A stretch of 64,000 bases of DNA, from the NCBI GenBank assembly GCA_029962745.1, contig CM057157.1, forward strand, positions 9,452,587 through 9,516,586, in the 5' to 3' direction. Below, in pieces: positions 11,021 through 25,104 of this stretch; position 1 is the stretch's first letter, and every line of letters starts with the position of its first letter. The notes under the pieces were generated by a model. That model was given only the letters and a program-made list of their open reading frames with translations, did not search any database and had not been told where the DNA came from. The position numbers were made by a program, and so were the translations under genes. The stretch is from Echinometra lucunter (lineage: Eukaryota > Echinodermata > Echinoidea > Camarodonta > Echinometridae).

Positions 11021-13365
11021 TTAACTTAATGGAAGTCATTTCAGTCATTATTCCTACAGCTGTTGTGATAAGCATGCACCTTGCATTACTGTACATCGAA
11101 AAATGAAAGGATCACCGTAGATCAACACACAGTATATTGAAATTGCAAGAGAAAGAGATTTTAACAAGAGAAAGTTCAATGAAACTAAGGACCCACTTTT
11201 CTATAACAAATTCAAATGTTGCAGAAACAAAGCAAATAACCTTAACAAAAAGTTAAAGAGGACATTCTATCAAGACCAGTTACGTAATGCGAGTAATGAC
11301 ATGAAGAAAGGGTGGAGCATTTTGAAAGGCCTAATACCAAGTAAAAGTTCAAGCATTGGATCAAACATTGTGAATAGCATCTGAATTCAGTTCTGTGTTT
11401 GGTAATGTTGGTAAAGCAGCTTTAGATAGAATGAACAAAGAAATCATTGGAAATAAAGCTCTGAAAGGATTGAAACGAACCCAATCTGAATCAAAATTTA
11501 ACCTTGAAGAAGTCTCTATTGAATTCATTCCGTAAAGAACTGAGTACTTTGAACTGTTTAATCAATTGGTCTAGATGATCTGCATCCCAGATTACTGAAA
11601 TGAAGTGCTTACTTGATCGCATTGCCCATGGCTTATGTATTCAGTTATTCAACACACACAGGTCATTTCCCGATGATTTTAAACTCACGAAAATAGTACC
11701 AATACCTAAAGCTAAATCCAATGATTTGAACAACTTTCGTCCGATATCCCTTTTATCTGTAGTATCCAACATTTTTGAAAGGGCTGTTCACTTACAATTA
11801 CTTACTAGTTACCTGAAAAAAAAAAAAAAAAACTTGATGAGTGATTGCCAGTCTGGCTTTAGATCAAATCACTCAACTGCGACATGCCTAACCGAAATAA
11901 GCGATTTATTGTATAATAACTTAGACAAAGGGTGACTGGTTGGCGCAGCTTTGTTGTATTGGCAGAAAGCTTTCATCATCCCCCATGACCTCATTTTAGA
12001 GAAGTTAGAATTTTTTGGTATTACAGGACTTCAAAATGGTTCAAGTCATATGTAATTGGTAGAACATTATGTGTGTCGTTTGAGGGCATAGTAAGTGACT
12101 TTCTCCCGGTTTACTCAGGTGTGCCCCAGGGCTCAATTTCGGGTCCCCTAATTTTTTGTATGTATATCAACGACATGTCTAACTTGCCCTTCCACCCTCA
12201 TGCACACTTATCCCTCTATGCAGATGACACGGCTATCTTTTCCCTAGGTTATGTTGGAAATTCGGTACAAAAACAACTACAAAAAGCCATAAATGTCCTT
12301 AGCAAGTGGTTTTGGGAAAATGGTATGATAGTCAATACAGACAAAACTAATGTTATGCTCCTTACAAGTCAAAGGAACAAAAGATCTTTAGATTTTGAGA
12401 TAGCCATGAATGGTGAGACGCTTCAAAATGTTACTAAGTTTAAATATTTAGGTGTTTTGGTTGATCATAATCTAGATTGGTCCTCTCATGTCAACGAAAT
12501 TGTAAAAAAAATCACACATTCCGTCCAGTCTGTCCGAAGAATCAGACATTGTTTGAATGAAGTAAGCTATATTACACCTTAATCCTACTCCACATCGACC
12601 AACACAGCACGGTTTGGGCATCTTCAACGAAAAAAAAACTTACAAGACTTCAAAGTCAAAATAAATGTGCCCGCCTCATACCAAATGCAGATTATTATTC
12701 CCCAACAGTTACGTTACTGTGTACCCTTAAGTGGCAGTTTGTGGAAACAAGACTGAACTTCCAATACTGTGTCTTGATTTACAAATTATTACATGGTTTG
12801 TCCCCGCCATACCTAACTAGACTCTTATCTTACCGTAATACCATTTACCCTACCTTCCATGTTTTAACTGATCAAACCCAAAACTGAAAACAAAAAAAGC
12901 GCTTTCTCAGACATTGCAACAAAACTCTACAACTCCCTACTGCTGTTCATTCAAACATCCCTTTCTCTCCCAATTTAAAAAAAACACCTTAGACAATACC
13001 GGACCATCTGTTGAATTACACTAATAAATGTAACCTTCACACTGAACTTAATGTATGTATTTTATTTTTCAATCATATTCTTTAATTTGTTGTATTGTTT
13101 GGTTGTTTGTTTATCATTTCTTGATGTTATGTTTTCATTATTATATTATAACTCTATGTTATGTCTGCATGTTTCCTTTAATTCTATCTTCTTCTGTCAA
13201 ATAGGTTTTCATTTACCATTCTATTTTTACATTGTATTCGTTATATTTGTTCTATAGCAGGGCTCCCTTGTAAAGCAGGCCAACTGCAGCTCTGAGTGGA
13301 AGTCGGACTACCCTGCTTTTCATAAAGAAAATGTGAATAAAAGAATAAATGAATAAATAAACATT

Positions 13366-13720
13366 CTTCTTTCTCGGCTTGATTGTTGAAGGATTGAACA
13401 AACTTGCATATTCTCTCTGTGCATACCAGATAATAATAAACCTAAAACCTTTAATATGTTGCAGGAGAAAGAGGCCCCCCTCCAAAAATAAAATGAATAA
13501 ATAAATCAGTATGATAGTTATGTAATTACAAATGTATCTCCAAGTTGATGAAAAACAATATTTTTTGAAAATAAATTACAATGCTTAACAAGCATATCAT
13601 ATTACAAAATTTTAATGAAAACACCCTATCAATCAATTTCAGATATCAAAACAATATGAGATTGATGTTAAGGTGTATCAGCTAAAGCCCTTTTTAGCAC
13701 GCATTCTTCACTTGCTCTTG
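13366..13720. other. AT-rich sequence, nothing recognised
   Basis: No coding frame, RNA gene or clear repeat is visible between the LINE-B tail and the TATATACCCCC/GGGGGTATATA inverted pair at 13721-13765. Confidence 0.5.
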
Positions 13721-13796
13721 TATATATACCCCCCCCCCAACAAAGTTTGAAGGGGGTATATAGGGATCAGCGTACATTCGGGCGGTCAGTCAGTCC

Positions 13797-14200
13797 TTAG
13801 CAAACCTTGCAGATCGAACTTCTTCAGTATTTGAGTAATGCTCATGAAATTTAGCATGCACATTGGTCTTGGGATGAAGATGTGCGAGATACAGGCATTT
13901 TTGAAATGTTGGAAAAATGCACTGCCATGGTAAGGGCATATTATGGCAATAAATCGGGGGGGGGGGGGGGGGATATTGTGAATTGAGCTATACTTTCTCA
14001 GTTTTCCAGCAGTGCTCATGATATTTGGCACACACATTGGTCTTGTGAATATGTGCCATACATATTTTTTTAGTGTGTTAGACACTGTCTTGCCATGATA
14101 ATGACATATTATGCTACGTGTAATAAATCAGGGGGAAATAATGCGGATCGAACTACTTCCTCAGTGCTTAGGAAAGTTTAGCACACAGGGCAGGGTTAGT
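13797..14200. repeat. Diverged tandem repeat, about 2.3 units of roughly 180 bp
   Basis: Units share CTCATGAAATTTAGCATGCA-like and ACATTGGTCTTG blocks, then an ATGGTAAKGRCATATTATG block and AATAAATCRGGGGG. They are diverged from one another and carry G-runs. No coding function is seen. Confidence 0.7.
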
Positions 14201-14251
14201 AATCACCTTCAGTGATATTTGTAGTTTAGTATGTAAACCTCCATCATTGTG

Positions 14252-14391
14252 TAAGATCTGGGGGGTGTAACATAAAACATACAATCAATCTTACGATTGA
14301 TATCAAGTCTATGGCAAACCATGTACTAAAGAGATACAATTGATTGTAAGATTGATTGTATCTCTTTATGTTACACCCCCCCCCCCGGTCT
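14252..14391. mobile_element. Small fold-back MITE-like palindrome
   Basis: Two arms of about 55 bases face each other around a loop of about 40 bases. Each arm carries GTAAGA, a G/C run, GTGTAACATAAA and ACAATCAATCTTAC. The RNA or single strand would form a long hairpin. No target duplication was established. Confidence 0.7.
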
Positions 14392-14399
14392 TACTATCT

Positions 14400-15390
14400 C
14401 TCATCAATTTTGTCTTGGACTTGAGGTTTCGTGACCTGGCCTTAGCCTTGGCCTTGCCTTGGCCTTGAGGGCTCGAAGCCTTGGTCTTGTGGGTTTGGGC
14501 CTTGACTACAATACTATAAAGCATATATGGACTAGGGAAGAGAGATTAAAAGAAATAAGAATTCAAAATGTGTGCGTGTGAAGGGATTATAAACAAAATA
14601 AACAGACAGAAAATGAAACTTGAACATCTTCGTGTTTCTGAGGTTTCTTTTTAAAGCAAAACAGTAATAAACAAGAATTGTTGTGATATACAATACTTAC
14701 ATAAAATAGTTCTTCGATGAAATAATCACAAAATATTTGTAAATTATAGTAAAAAGTACGTAAAAAACTTTCGGTTCTCAGATTTCGTATCCATTACTCT
14801 TATGGTTGCTAATATTTACTACCTGGAAATTCTCCCTAGAACCATATAAAGTATGAAAAAAAAATCTTAGTCGATTACATTTATTTCTGCATGACCTTTT
14901 CATTCCAGGAATCAACTGGTTTACCTGTTGTCAACTGAATTCTCATATTCCCATATACTTAATACAGGGGTCACCCAGTTCTAGTAACCAAGGGTTAAAC
15001 TATTTATTGATCAGTGTATGACTTGAAGAAACTTCCTTGTCTATTCTCATAACCAGGCTGGTTTGTGAGTGCTGATATGTTTGTGAACTGCTCTCTAATC
15101 ATAAAGGTTTTCTTTCTTCTATTGCTCTAAGAGTAATTTGAGAGAAAGTGATTCCTGTTTAAACAGGAATTTTTTTTTTTAAATGTGCATTTCTCTGTTT
15201 GTTATTGTAAAAGCTTTCATCATGATGGTAATATCCCTGAAGGAAATGAAAGGTCAGAGTTTCACAACAATGAAACAATATCTATTATTATACCAGTAAC
15301 CACTCTCTACTATTATGATCTTATGTTATCACTATTTTTTCCAGGAGAAAATAATATACATGTAGCTTGGAATACCAGGGTTCCCCACTG
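14400..15390. other. Upstream flank of the receptor gene
   Basis: A short CCTTGG-rich tract (14435-14500) is followed by unique-looking AT-rich DNA. Two TTCNNNGAA sites occur at 14713-14721 (TTCGATGAA) and 14903-14911 (TTCCAGGAA). No TATA box or gene could be placed. Confidence 0.4.
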
Positions 15391-15391
15391 A

Positions 15392-15437
15392 CCAATCAGA
15401 AGTAAAGGTGCTCAGTGCTGATGGGCTTTTGACCAAT
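15392..15437 (+). promoter_or_regulatory. Pair of CCAAT boxes upstream of exon 1
   Basis: GACCAATCAGA occurs at about 15390-15400 and again at 15431-15441, about 41 bases apart and 130-180 bases before the start codon. The CCAATCAG core matches the NF-Y consensus. Spacing and position suit a TATA-less promoter. That it is the promoter is inferred. Confidence 0.45.
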
Positions 15438-15568
15438 CAGAGGAGAGAGTGTCAATCAGTGAGTCGAGGCATACTGACTTAGTGGTCTTGGATGGAGCTT
15501 CATTCAGCAGTGATAGTGACCATCGTTCTGTCAGGCACAAGTCAGTCACTTGGACTCGAAGGACTACA

Positions 15569-15668
15569 ATGAGTACAAACTACTTCTACCACTCCCCTAT
15601 ATTTTGGGCTTACCATGGAGCAATGCTTTTGCTCTGTCTACCCTGGCAGCCAGTTTCGGGGATTGAAG
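15569..15668 (+). CDS. Receptor exon 1: start codon and signal peptide
   Basis: The ATG at 15569 has A at -3. The peptide has a hydrophobic core AMLLLCLPW and a likely cleavage after PVSG (residue 31). The frame stays open upstream without another ATG, and the GTG at 15449 is not needed as a start. Donor GTAATT, phase 1. The 5' untranslated part is probably within 15440-15568. Confidence 0.75.
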
Positions 15669-18600
15669 GTAATTCTTTACATGAGCTATTTCAATTGTAT
15701 AAATTGTCATGTTTCTTTTTCTGTTCAATCCTTTCTTTTCTTTTTGGAATATGTTTATTTTTGTTAAAAAAGGGTTGGTTGATTTCCATTTTAACAGGAT
15801 AAAATAAATCACTGCTATTTTCTAATTTATTTATATTTTACCAAACCTTTGATGGGCTTCAAATGGCTTTATTTGTTGCAGTTTGTGTTTACAAAAAAAC
15901 AAGGAGTTGCAAATCTGCCAGAATAGCAAGTGTGTAGATTTCATTGACTGCTTACATAACACAATATTCAAATGTGCTCAAGAAGAGCCAACTCCAGTTT
16001 TCATTTATTATTGAAAAGGTTAGAATATTCATTTTTAGGAAATATATCAATAAACAAATGTTAACAAGATCAGTAAAGTCACAGATACAACGGCAGAGCA
16101 TGTGTAGATAAGGTGATATTTGAATAAGTTATTTGATTGCCTTCAGTATTACAAAATTCCATTTATAGGTTACATGGTTATACAAATGTTTATAAATATT
16201 GAAAGTTTTAAAAAATTAATATACATTTTCAGAAAATATACACAGAAAGCATTTTAAAACTCCAAATGTCATAAACTCAACATAGTGGAGAAAAGTGGTT
16301 ATTTTTGATAATTGCATGAACTGGTTCCTTGTATAACATGATGCTTAAATGAGTACTCCGACCTTGTATTAAGATGATTTGAAAAAAAAGAGTAAAATTA
16401 AGCAAGCAAAACACTAAAAATTTCATCAAAATCGGATGAAAAATAAAAAAGTTATAGAATTTTTACATTTTTTTCATTATTTCGTGAAAACAGTTGTATT
16501 CACATCATCATGAATATTCACTGAGGTGGTGATGTCACATCCCCACCTTTCCTTTTGTATTTTATTTTATGAAATCTTAATTATATCATTTTTAATACAT
16601 ATGTATAAAAAATCTCTATCTTGTATCAAAATAAGTTACAGCAATGACAATCTTACACATTCCATGAGGAGCCAATCCTGTTTTTATATTCTTGGAGCAG
16701 AAAATTGGAATAATTGTAATTTCATATAATAAAACACACAAGTAAAGGTGGGGATATGACATCATCAGCTCTTTCATTGCATATTTATGATGATATGCAT
16801 ACAACTGTTTCACCAAAATAATGCAAAACTTGCAATTCACACCCGTCGCAAAATAGTTAACCCAGAGTTGAGGATGGCTCATGAATATTCAGTGCCATGG
16901 CCAGCTGCTAGAGGAAAGGGAAAAATTCATCATATAAAATATTGTGTGCCTGTTAAAAGAAAACTATATCACGTTGAAAGGAAAACAAGACTTATGTTGT
17001 TAGATATAATATGTAACATCGTCATGTGCGGAAAAACAAGGCAATCTGCTGACAAAATGAAAAACAGGAAAGCACGCACCCTACTCATACCGGTAATAAA
17101 TGTTCATGATCATGATGATGATTGTTGATTGGATACCGATTCTTCAGTCCTTCCACCGGCCAGTTGACCCCAACTATAACTTATGGAATTCACACCTCAA
17201 AAATTAGCTCCGCAATTGTGGTGCTAACCCCACAATTACGTGCTTACCCCACAATTACCCTGCTAACCCTGCTCGAAAGCAGGGTCAGACAGTCCTGTAC
17301 TAATTGCCGTGCTAGCCCACTTTCCAAAAGTGAGATGAGAACAGAAAGTGGGCTACGTTTAGTCCCGTACTATTGCTGGGGCGGGGGGGGGGGGGGGCTT
17401 AACCCCACCAATAGTATGGGACTAGGTAAATTTTTGGAGGCGTGAATTTGGTTATAACTTTACTACAAAACATTTATTTTTCAAATGTTTAGGTAAAAAG
17501 TTATATATAGCCTTCTGAAATAACAGCATCCTTGTAAGCTCAGAGAAAAGTGCCCACTACTGCACAGTGCACAGCGGGTTTACAGGTCCACCTCCCAGAG
17601 TGGAATTTAACAGGCCTTATGTATGTATTTTCCATCCGTTGCCCCATAACATAAAGTCATTACCTCAAGTTCCCTCACCCCAAAGCAAGGCATAACCCCA
17701 AAGCAAGGTCGAAGAGGCACAGCTTGTTTACTTATTCCAGACTTAAAGACATTGGTTAACATTGTTATGATTTTTAAAAATCTCATTTTGTTACTTGAAA
17801 ATGGGATAAACATTAGGGTTATAGCGTAAAAATACCAGTCTGAGAGTTTCAGAGTATAATATCCACGGGAAGTATTTTTAAATATTAGAAATATGAACCA
17901 ATGTTTGAAAAATATACGAGGGTCGGTTGCACAGACCAAATGTAAGGAGTGCGCATGCGCGCATGACTCCGCGGACCACACTGTGTGTATTGACGTACCA
18001 CGCGGCGGATGGCAGGTAACGGTATGTTTTAATTCGTTCAAACGGTCCTCTTAGGTCATTGTCTCTCGAGACGAAAGCTAATAAGATCGCGGTTTGCGTC
18101 TAACTTACAGCTTTTCATTCAAAATTATGGTTGGTTTTAGAGTTTTTGAGTACAAATACAAGTACTCATACACATGTTTCATCTCAGTTTGAGAATTTTT
18201 TAAATCAGTTGCTCACAAAGTTAGCCAATGCCTTTAATGTATAACTATTACAGGTATTTTCAGTGCTTTTCGCTAGAGTCTGGGGTCTGCTAAAGTTTAT
18301 CTTCATTTCATCAGTCTCTTACCTACAAAGCCAATGGCACAGCTTTATGCCTTTGCCCATCTTACTTTTCAGGAAAAAAAGTAAAATAAGGGTCGAGGCT
18401 ATTTTATCTCTGATGCCCTGCGGTATGTACAACATAACATTTTTGGGAAAATGCACTGTTAGTATTGAGATAATAATAAAGAAAACTTTAAAATTATGAT
18501 TGAAATAGTGAAGCCACTTTCAAGGAGGAACATCAATTTTGCTTTAAAGATATTTTTTGGTTAATATCATCCAAGAAATGGGTCGATCCTTTGTGTAAGC

Positions 18601-21600
18601 AGGCACGGAATGGTAGGCACTTGATCGAAGAATATCAATCATACTTCAACTATTTCGTCAATGGAATAAAAGCCATTGTCATCAATTTCATAACGACAAA
18701 AAAATTACCAGCGTCATGGGGATTCGAACCCTTGACTAGCATGACTAGTAATATATCGAGCTCTGACAATGGCTTTAACCACTGCGCCACGAGCAGTTGA
18801 CGAAATTGACGGTGCACTTTAGTCATTTTATACACGGATTCATTTCTAGTCTTAACTTCTCAGACGTGATTATTTTGTAAATTTTGTGCGCGCTTACACT
18901 AAGGATAGACCAAGAAATGAGGAAAAAGGATATGTTTTCTAGAGTTTGTTAACATGCATTTAGGGTATCTTTATCCTATCCTTAGTCTAGTCTGGACTTT
19001 GTGCCACCTTGAACTGCATATTCTGTTCTTAAGATGAAAAGGAAGAGACAGGTACCTTGTTTAGCGGTATGTTCAAGGAGGTGAAACCCGTAGGAGTAAA
19101 TTGTCATAGCAAGAGTCGAAAAGGATGTGGTGTTTGATCAATGGATAGAACTTGCTTAGGGTGGTTTTGGAAACCCATTGTCACTTGTGTGTACAGGAAT
19201 GTAATATGACCGCCCCCCGCCCCCCCCCCCCCCCCCTCCCGGATGAACCAGGGCTGATGGAGCCTCAGGGTAGCTACTGATGTTTTTCTGCGGTCTTCCC
19301 CTTCTTGCCATCCGAATTCTTGGGAGGCATGCTGGAAGTGGAACTAAACACAACAAAAAAAAAAGTAACTCCCCCCTAATTCAAAATAGCATAACTTTTT
19401 AATGAAGACGCTTTGAGGAAAATAATTTGGCAGGAGTATTCCTACACTTATTGACTAACTTCTGATGGAAAATGAGATTGATCTGTCAAGTTATGCATGA
19501 GTGAGAAGACGGCAAAAATGTCACTTTTCAAAAGTCACCAGAGTCATTTTGGGGGGTTTGTGAAATGAGATTTTTCTGGTGTTTGTTTAGCTGCTGTTGA
19601 TGTTTTTCAGGGTTCCGCCATGGTTGAGTGAGAAAATTTTTAACGATGAAGCAATAATGCTAAAAATTTACTGTTTGATGCCGGAAAAATGACTACCCGG
19701 TATTTTCACATAATGTGCTGACTCGTGTTGGTTGATGCCAGTTCTTTCCATAAATTGAATGGATTTTGTAGATTTAGGAGGGCTGAACATCATTTTCCTC
19801 AAAAAACTGTGTTCACCCAACTGTCTTAAACATGAAAAGTGTCAGAGATAGGCATCACTGGGTCAAACAAGGGAAGAGACCAAATTTGCCAAAGTTTTGT
19901 TTCACAGATCCCCCAAATGACTCTTGTGATTTTGAAAAGTGACATTTTGCTTTTAATGTCTGCTCACTCATGCATAACTTGACAGATCAATCTCATTTTC
20001 GATCAGAAGTTAGTCAATAAATGTAGGAACACTCCTGCCAAATTATTTTCCTCAAAGCGTCTTCGTTAAAAAGTTATGCTATTTTGAATTAGGGGGGAGT
20101 TACTTTTTTTGTTGTGTTTATATAAACCTCAGATAGCCGAACTGGTCCGCAGATGTTAACTGTTGAAGCATTTTCATTAAGTGTGGGGCAGTCGACACAT
20201 ATGCTACATGTACGTGACCAGTCGCAACACCCTATGCATTCACTCTTGATTTGTTGTGTGCCCTGAGCATTTATTTGATGGGCAATAAGCATGCACTGTC
20301 ATACTCTAGATGCTAGTTAATTAAGATCAGCATTTGTTTTTTCATCAGTGGGACATTCATCTTCACCAGCATAAATCCATTTCGATTCGTTTACCTTCTT
20401 GCATGCCCAATTCACTTGCCTCCTCTGATCTCATATACTAATAATCCTTTATATGAGCGAGCACAGCAAGCGAATAGAAATATATAAATACACCAGATGG
20501 CTCTATAATGTACACTCCCTGCAGAATTCTAGGATAATCTGACACGTCGCTTCTTCAGGCATCTGCTGCTAGAAGATTTCAAGAGTGTTTTGTTAATACT
20601 GAGAACAGGATCTAGTGTATTATTACCCCCTTCTTGTGCTTTAGTTTACATACAATAATATTTATCGGCATCTTCTGTTCTCACAGAGAGTATGGGAATG
20701 ATAGTCACTGTCACAGGCAGTTATTTCCTGAAATTTCATCTATTTTAAGTCAACTTGCTGCTCCAATCCTTGCAACTATATAGGCCTAACTAACAATTTA
20801 TGAGTAGAAGAACAGCATACATTTTGGATAGAGAGACAAGATGCAAACCAGTTTCCTTTCTTAAGAATAGTAATATACCCAGTATTGTTTAATGCGAGTG
20901 AGCGACGCTTCAAGGTTCTCCTTTTTTCATTCCCCTTTTCCTTTCTTTTTATCTCTTTTTTACAATGTCACTTCTTCAAAAAGTAGGGGGATATTTTGTA
21001 CACACCATCCCCCCTCCAAATAGTGTGTGTGGGGGGGGGGGGTATAACAGAGTCTGACTGAGAGTTTGAGCGTATTTGAACTTATCTGGATTTTGAGAAA
21101 ATCATTCTATATGCTAGCTGTAGGCACACATTAGCTCTTGTAACAGAACCTTTTCATTTAAGTCAAAATTTTATCACTTATATGGCTTCATCAGATATCC
21201 AGAGGCAAACCCCTGCATTTTTTTTTTTTTTTTTTTTTAGGGTTCACATATGGCTTGTAACCATTGATGTAGATAGGTCCTCATAACTGGGGGGGGGGGG
21301 GGGGGGGTGAGTCCCCCTTAGATATATATCTATATACACATATATATATACAGGGAAATCCCGATATAACGAGCTCGGCTATAACGAGGTAACGGCTATA
21401 ACGAAGGTTTTGTCACGGTCCCAAATTTACTTACGTGTAAGTCTATGGCGGCATGAACCTGTTATAACGAGATCGGCTATAACGAGATATCGGCTACTGT
21501 AACGAGCTAAATCCTGAACCCCTTAAACAAAGAAATACATTGATAATCATTCCCGTTATAACGAGCAAGCAAATTTCACTGCAGCTTATCAAACCCCCCC

Positions 21601-24600
21601 CCCCCCCCCCCCCCCCCGCTAAAATCATTCAGCAGAGATAACGGCACCACTACTGGCACAAACAAGTCCCAGCTCGCTCAACTGGGCGGCCAATGCACGC
21701 AGATTACGAGTTTTTATTTGTAGTATAGTACAGTGCGTAACTTTTTTTGTTTCATATCGCAGAACAGGCAACCTCGATGGTGCGATGAACTTTCATGTTA
21801 TCGGTAATTTTGGCGTCTGAAATTAGTAGTTTAAACACATTTTCTAATATTATCCAGAATATTATCGGCTAGATCAGAGAATGATATTATTATCAATGTC
21901 TCTGTAGCTGCAAAATGAGTTCATAAGTAGCGGCAGCAGACCTCTGTACATTCATGTATGTACATGTAGTCCCATACATACACTTTTTTGTTTGTTCTGA
22001 TATAACGAGGTAACGGCTATAACGAGGAAAACCCTTCGGTCCCGACGACCTCGTTATACCGAGTTTCCCCTGTATATATATATATATACCCCACCCCCCC
22101 CCCCTTCCCCTGCATGTAACCATGTTACCTATGATTATGAGACCGCTATTAATTAATGTGTATGTCCAAATAAAAGAGAGTTTTGCCAAAAGTTGTACAG
22201 AAAAAATTATGACATCATATGCTGCACTAAGTTTACAAGAAATTGATTGGTCCAAACCTGTTAACTGCCAGGAGGGTAGGGTTTTGTTTTGTTTGGTTGT
22301 TTTTTTTTTTTTTTTTTTTTTGGCTACCTCATACACGATTTGCCTACATGTAAAAAAAAAATGGGGGTGGGGGTTGCTTTCTCATATGTGAACGCACCTA
22401 TAATTATTGTACTCCGCATTTGACTCTTTTCACCAAACATCCTTTTTGAAACCTCTGCTGTAATGCCATTAGTAGCGGTACTTCCTTTTATATAGGATGC
22501 ATACCATAAAACTTTATACTGTATGTCCACTGAAAATCAAGGTGGCATTAAAGGGGATTTCCCACCATTCTCCTTGATGAAATCTAATACTGACTCCACA
22601 GCAGATAGTGAGAAATCATTGCGATTTCCTATTTTAGAGTCTGCCCAGTCTTAGATTTAGCAGGAAATGTATTCAATTCAGTGTAAGCATATGGTGAATG
22701 TATTACATTATGAAAGAGAAAGTCATCCGGTCCTTGTGAAAATCAAATTCATTTAGTTTTCATGATGAACAAAGGCATGATTTTAAGAAATACTAGTCCT
22801 GGTTCAGTCATTGTGAGTCATACAAGATGCATGTACCTAATAATGATAATGTGTTTTACGTGGGTATTTATATAGCTTTTCTTTTTTTTTTTTTACAGAT
22901 GTTATAGAATACTGTATTAAAGGTAGTAGACCACATTTGCACAACATTGTTTCAGAATTTGAAGAGAAATAAGCCAATTTCAATTTTAAATGACAGATAT
23001 TTATGCAAAACTATCATCAAATTAACAACAATATTCCAAAGAATAAGTGAAAAATGAATGGTTTTACGTCAGGAAGACGCCTCTACAAAACAAAGAAAAT
23101 AAAAGAGAATTTTGTGTTGAATATTTCCTTCTGGGATCTAAAACTTTACAAGTGTTTTTCTGTTGCTGAAAGCAGTCTAAAGTAAAACTTTTGTGCAGAT
23201 TGGGTGCAGATCCTGAGATATCTGATGTGAAAAATAAAGTAAAGTTATTTTTGTGTAGTTTCATACTGGAAATCAACTCTCTCTGAGAGGAAATGCGAGA
23301 TAGCTGAGAACCTATCCTACAGTGGCCACAATGAAATCTTGTACATGTGGTATATTATTTTTGAATACTTTCACTTTTCACAATATGACTGTCTTTAACT
23401 CTTACAGTGCCGATGACACGTATATGTGCCCAAGAGACTTTACATGTTTAATCGACCATTACTCCACTTAGAATAATGGATATGGTAATGAAAATATATC
23501 AAAGTTTAGAGGATATATACATATATATTATTTACAATATCCATCAGTCACTATATGCTACCGTAGGATATTTTTTTTAGAAAACCGCAGATTTTGGAAA
23601 GGATCCATTCTTATTTTAGCATAAAATAATAGCAAACAAATGAGAAATGAAAATGGAAAGGTCAAGAGGGAAGCTCATTTCTATATCCAAATAATTTTCA
23701 TGCAAGACATTAAATTAATGGAAATATTTGGTATCTTTTGAAAGGGTAATACATTTTCTACAACTTTTGTGTACAACTTATCTGTATAGAAATTACTGTT
23801 GAAGACTTATGGGCATTTTAAAAGCAAGCATTGTTCATGATTTGGTAGAATTTGGGAACAAGCAAAACTCCTTGGCATCGTAAGAGTTAAAGACATTCAG
23901 TCGTGGGTTTCGTGGGGAGTGGATCATAATTTGCTGACACCAGACTTTGTGAAAAGCATTTGAAATACCTGTTATAGAGCTACATTTCTGGAGCACAGCA
24001 AAACAAGCTGTCCTACCATGAGCATTCTTCGGCCTGCTTCGGGCATTCTCTGGCCAGGGAAAGTGAGATAATGACTTTGCCATATGGGGCAAAGGATGGA
24101 ATATACAGAGCATGATATAAAGTCTGTTGGTCATAAAACTCATAGTGATGGACAACACCTGTTACTGGGTAAGCACCCATGATGTCAAATTCCCCATGAA
24201 AGCCCACGACTGAGCGTTTTTAAAGGGACATCGTCACCTTGCCCAGTGGCTATGAATGGGTGGCTAGTTTCCTTGATTTATGACAGTGTCACTCTGCAAA
24301 ATAATTGAGTTTCATTGGTATGAGTTTTTTTTTTTCCTTTTTTATTAAATTAATTTTGCAAAATTTATGCTGAGAAAATGAGTTTATGGTTTTCCAGTAT
24401 TAAATCAATATAATTAGACAGTTACTCTGAGGAAATACTTTTCTTTTATCTTCACAGCCGATAAATTGGACATCATCGAAGTTGGGACAGACTTTGATAT
24501 CACTTGTACCTTGCAGAACAAGAGCGGGGTTGAACTTGAGATGCCTACATTAAGTGACATTGTGTGGTACAAAGACCTAGAACTTATCTCCTCTGAGAAG

Positions 24601-24951
24601 TATCAAATTGTTGATAACATGGTAAGCAGGTCATCAATCAACCCAAATAAGTAATTTAAAACCATGATGTTCACAAAATGTTTCATTATAGCCTAAGGCC
24701 TACCATTTCATATCTCTTTCTCTCTATCCTGATTTCTTTCTTAATTCATCAATTTATTTTTGATATTCCATTATTTAGTGTCATTTAGTGTGGTACAAAG
24801 ACCTAGACCTTATGTCATCTGAGAAGTATCGAATTATGAATGATATGGTAGGTAACTTGCCAAATAATTCAACCTGGAGAAACTTCAAGACTCTATAAAA
24901 CTTAATGATAACTCCATTCATATACGCCCCCATCTCTCCCTCCCTCCCTCA

Positions 24952-24984
<33 letters not shown>

Positions 24985-25066
24985 ACCTCTCAGCTTTGCT
25001 CTTTCTATGTGCTCTCTCTCTTTCTTCGCTCTCTCTCCTCTCTCTCTCTTCACTCTCTTTTTCTCT

Positions 25067-25104
<38 letters not shown>

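Larger units (their letters stand above)
9501..13365 (+). mobile_element. LINE-B: second CR1/L2-like retrotransposon, heavily decayed, with nested insertions
   Basis: Endonuclease remnants (9540-9930 and 10316-10555, with LLGDFH and, after removing an insertion, a TLIDFIY motif) lead into a linker (11025-11500) and a reverse transcriptase at 11600-12582 with FRPISLL, SGVPQGSISGP and LYADDTAIF. Several stops and shifts are present. A 3' tail ends with AATAAATG-type repeats at about 13340-13365, preceded by a GCAGGG...CCCTGC hairpin (13258-13318). Protein and tail fit CR1/L2/Crack-type elements. Two DNA elements interrupt it, at 9932 and 10556. Confidence 0.85.
15669..24457. other. Receptor intron 1 (8.8 kb), transposon-rich
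   Basis: It holds the MITEs and the SINE listed separately. Between them (15669-16340, 18240-18680, 18800-19340, 20120-21340, 22085-23390, 24220-24457) I see only AT-rich DNA, G/C homopolymer runs and short CA/TA repeats, with no further exon. Confidence 0.7.

Noticed and set aside
15449..15568. Extending the receptor start upstream to an in-frame GTG
   Set aside because: A eukaryotic start at GTG is unlikely, the added residues are polar, and the ATG at 15569 directly precedes a good signal peptide.
18713..18793. Functional tRNA gene on the minus strand
   Set aside because: A and B boxes and a 6/7 acceptor stem are present, but no clean anticodon arm; better explained as a SINE head.
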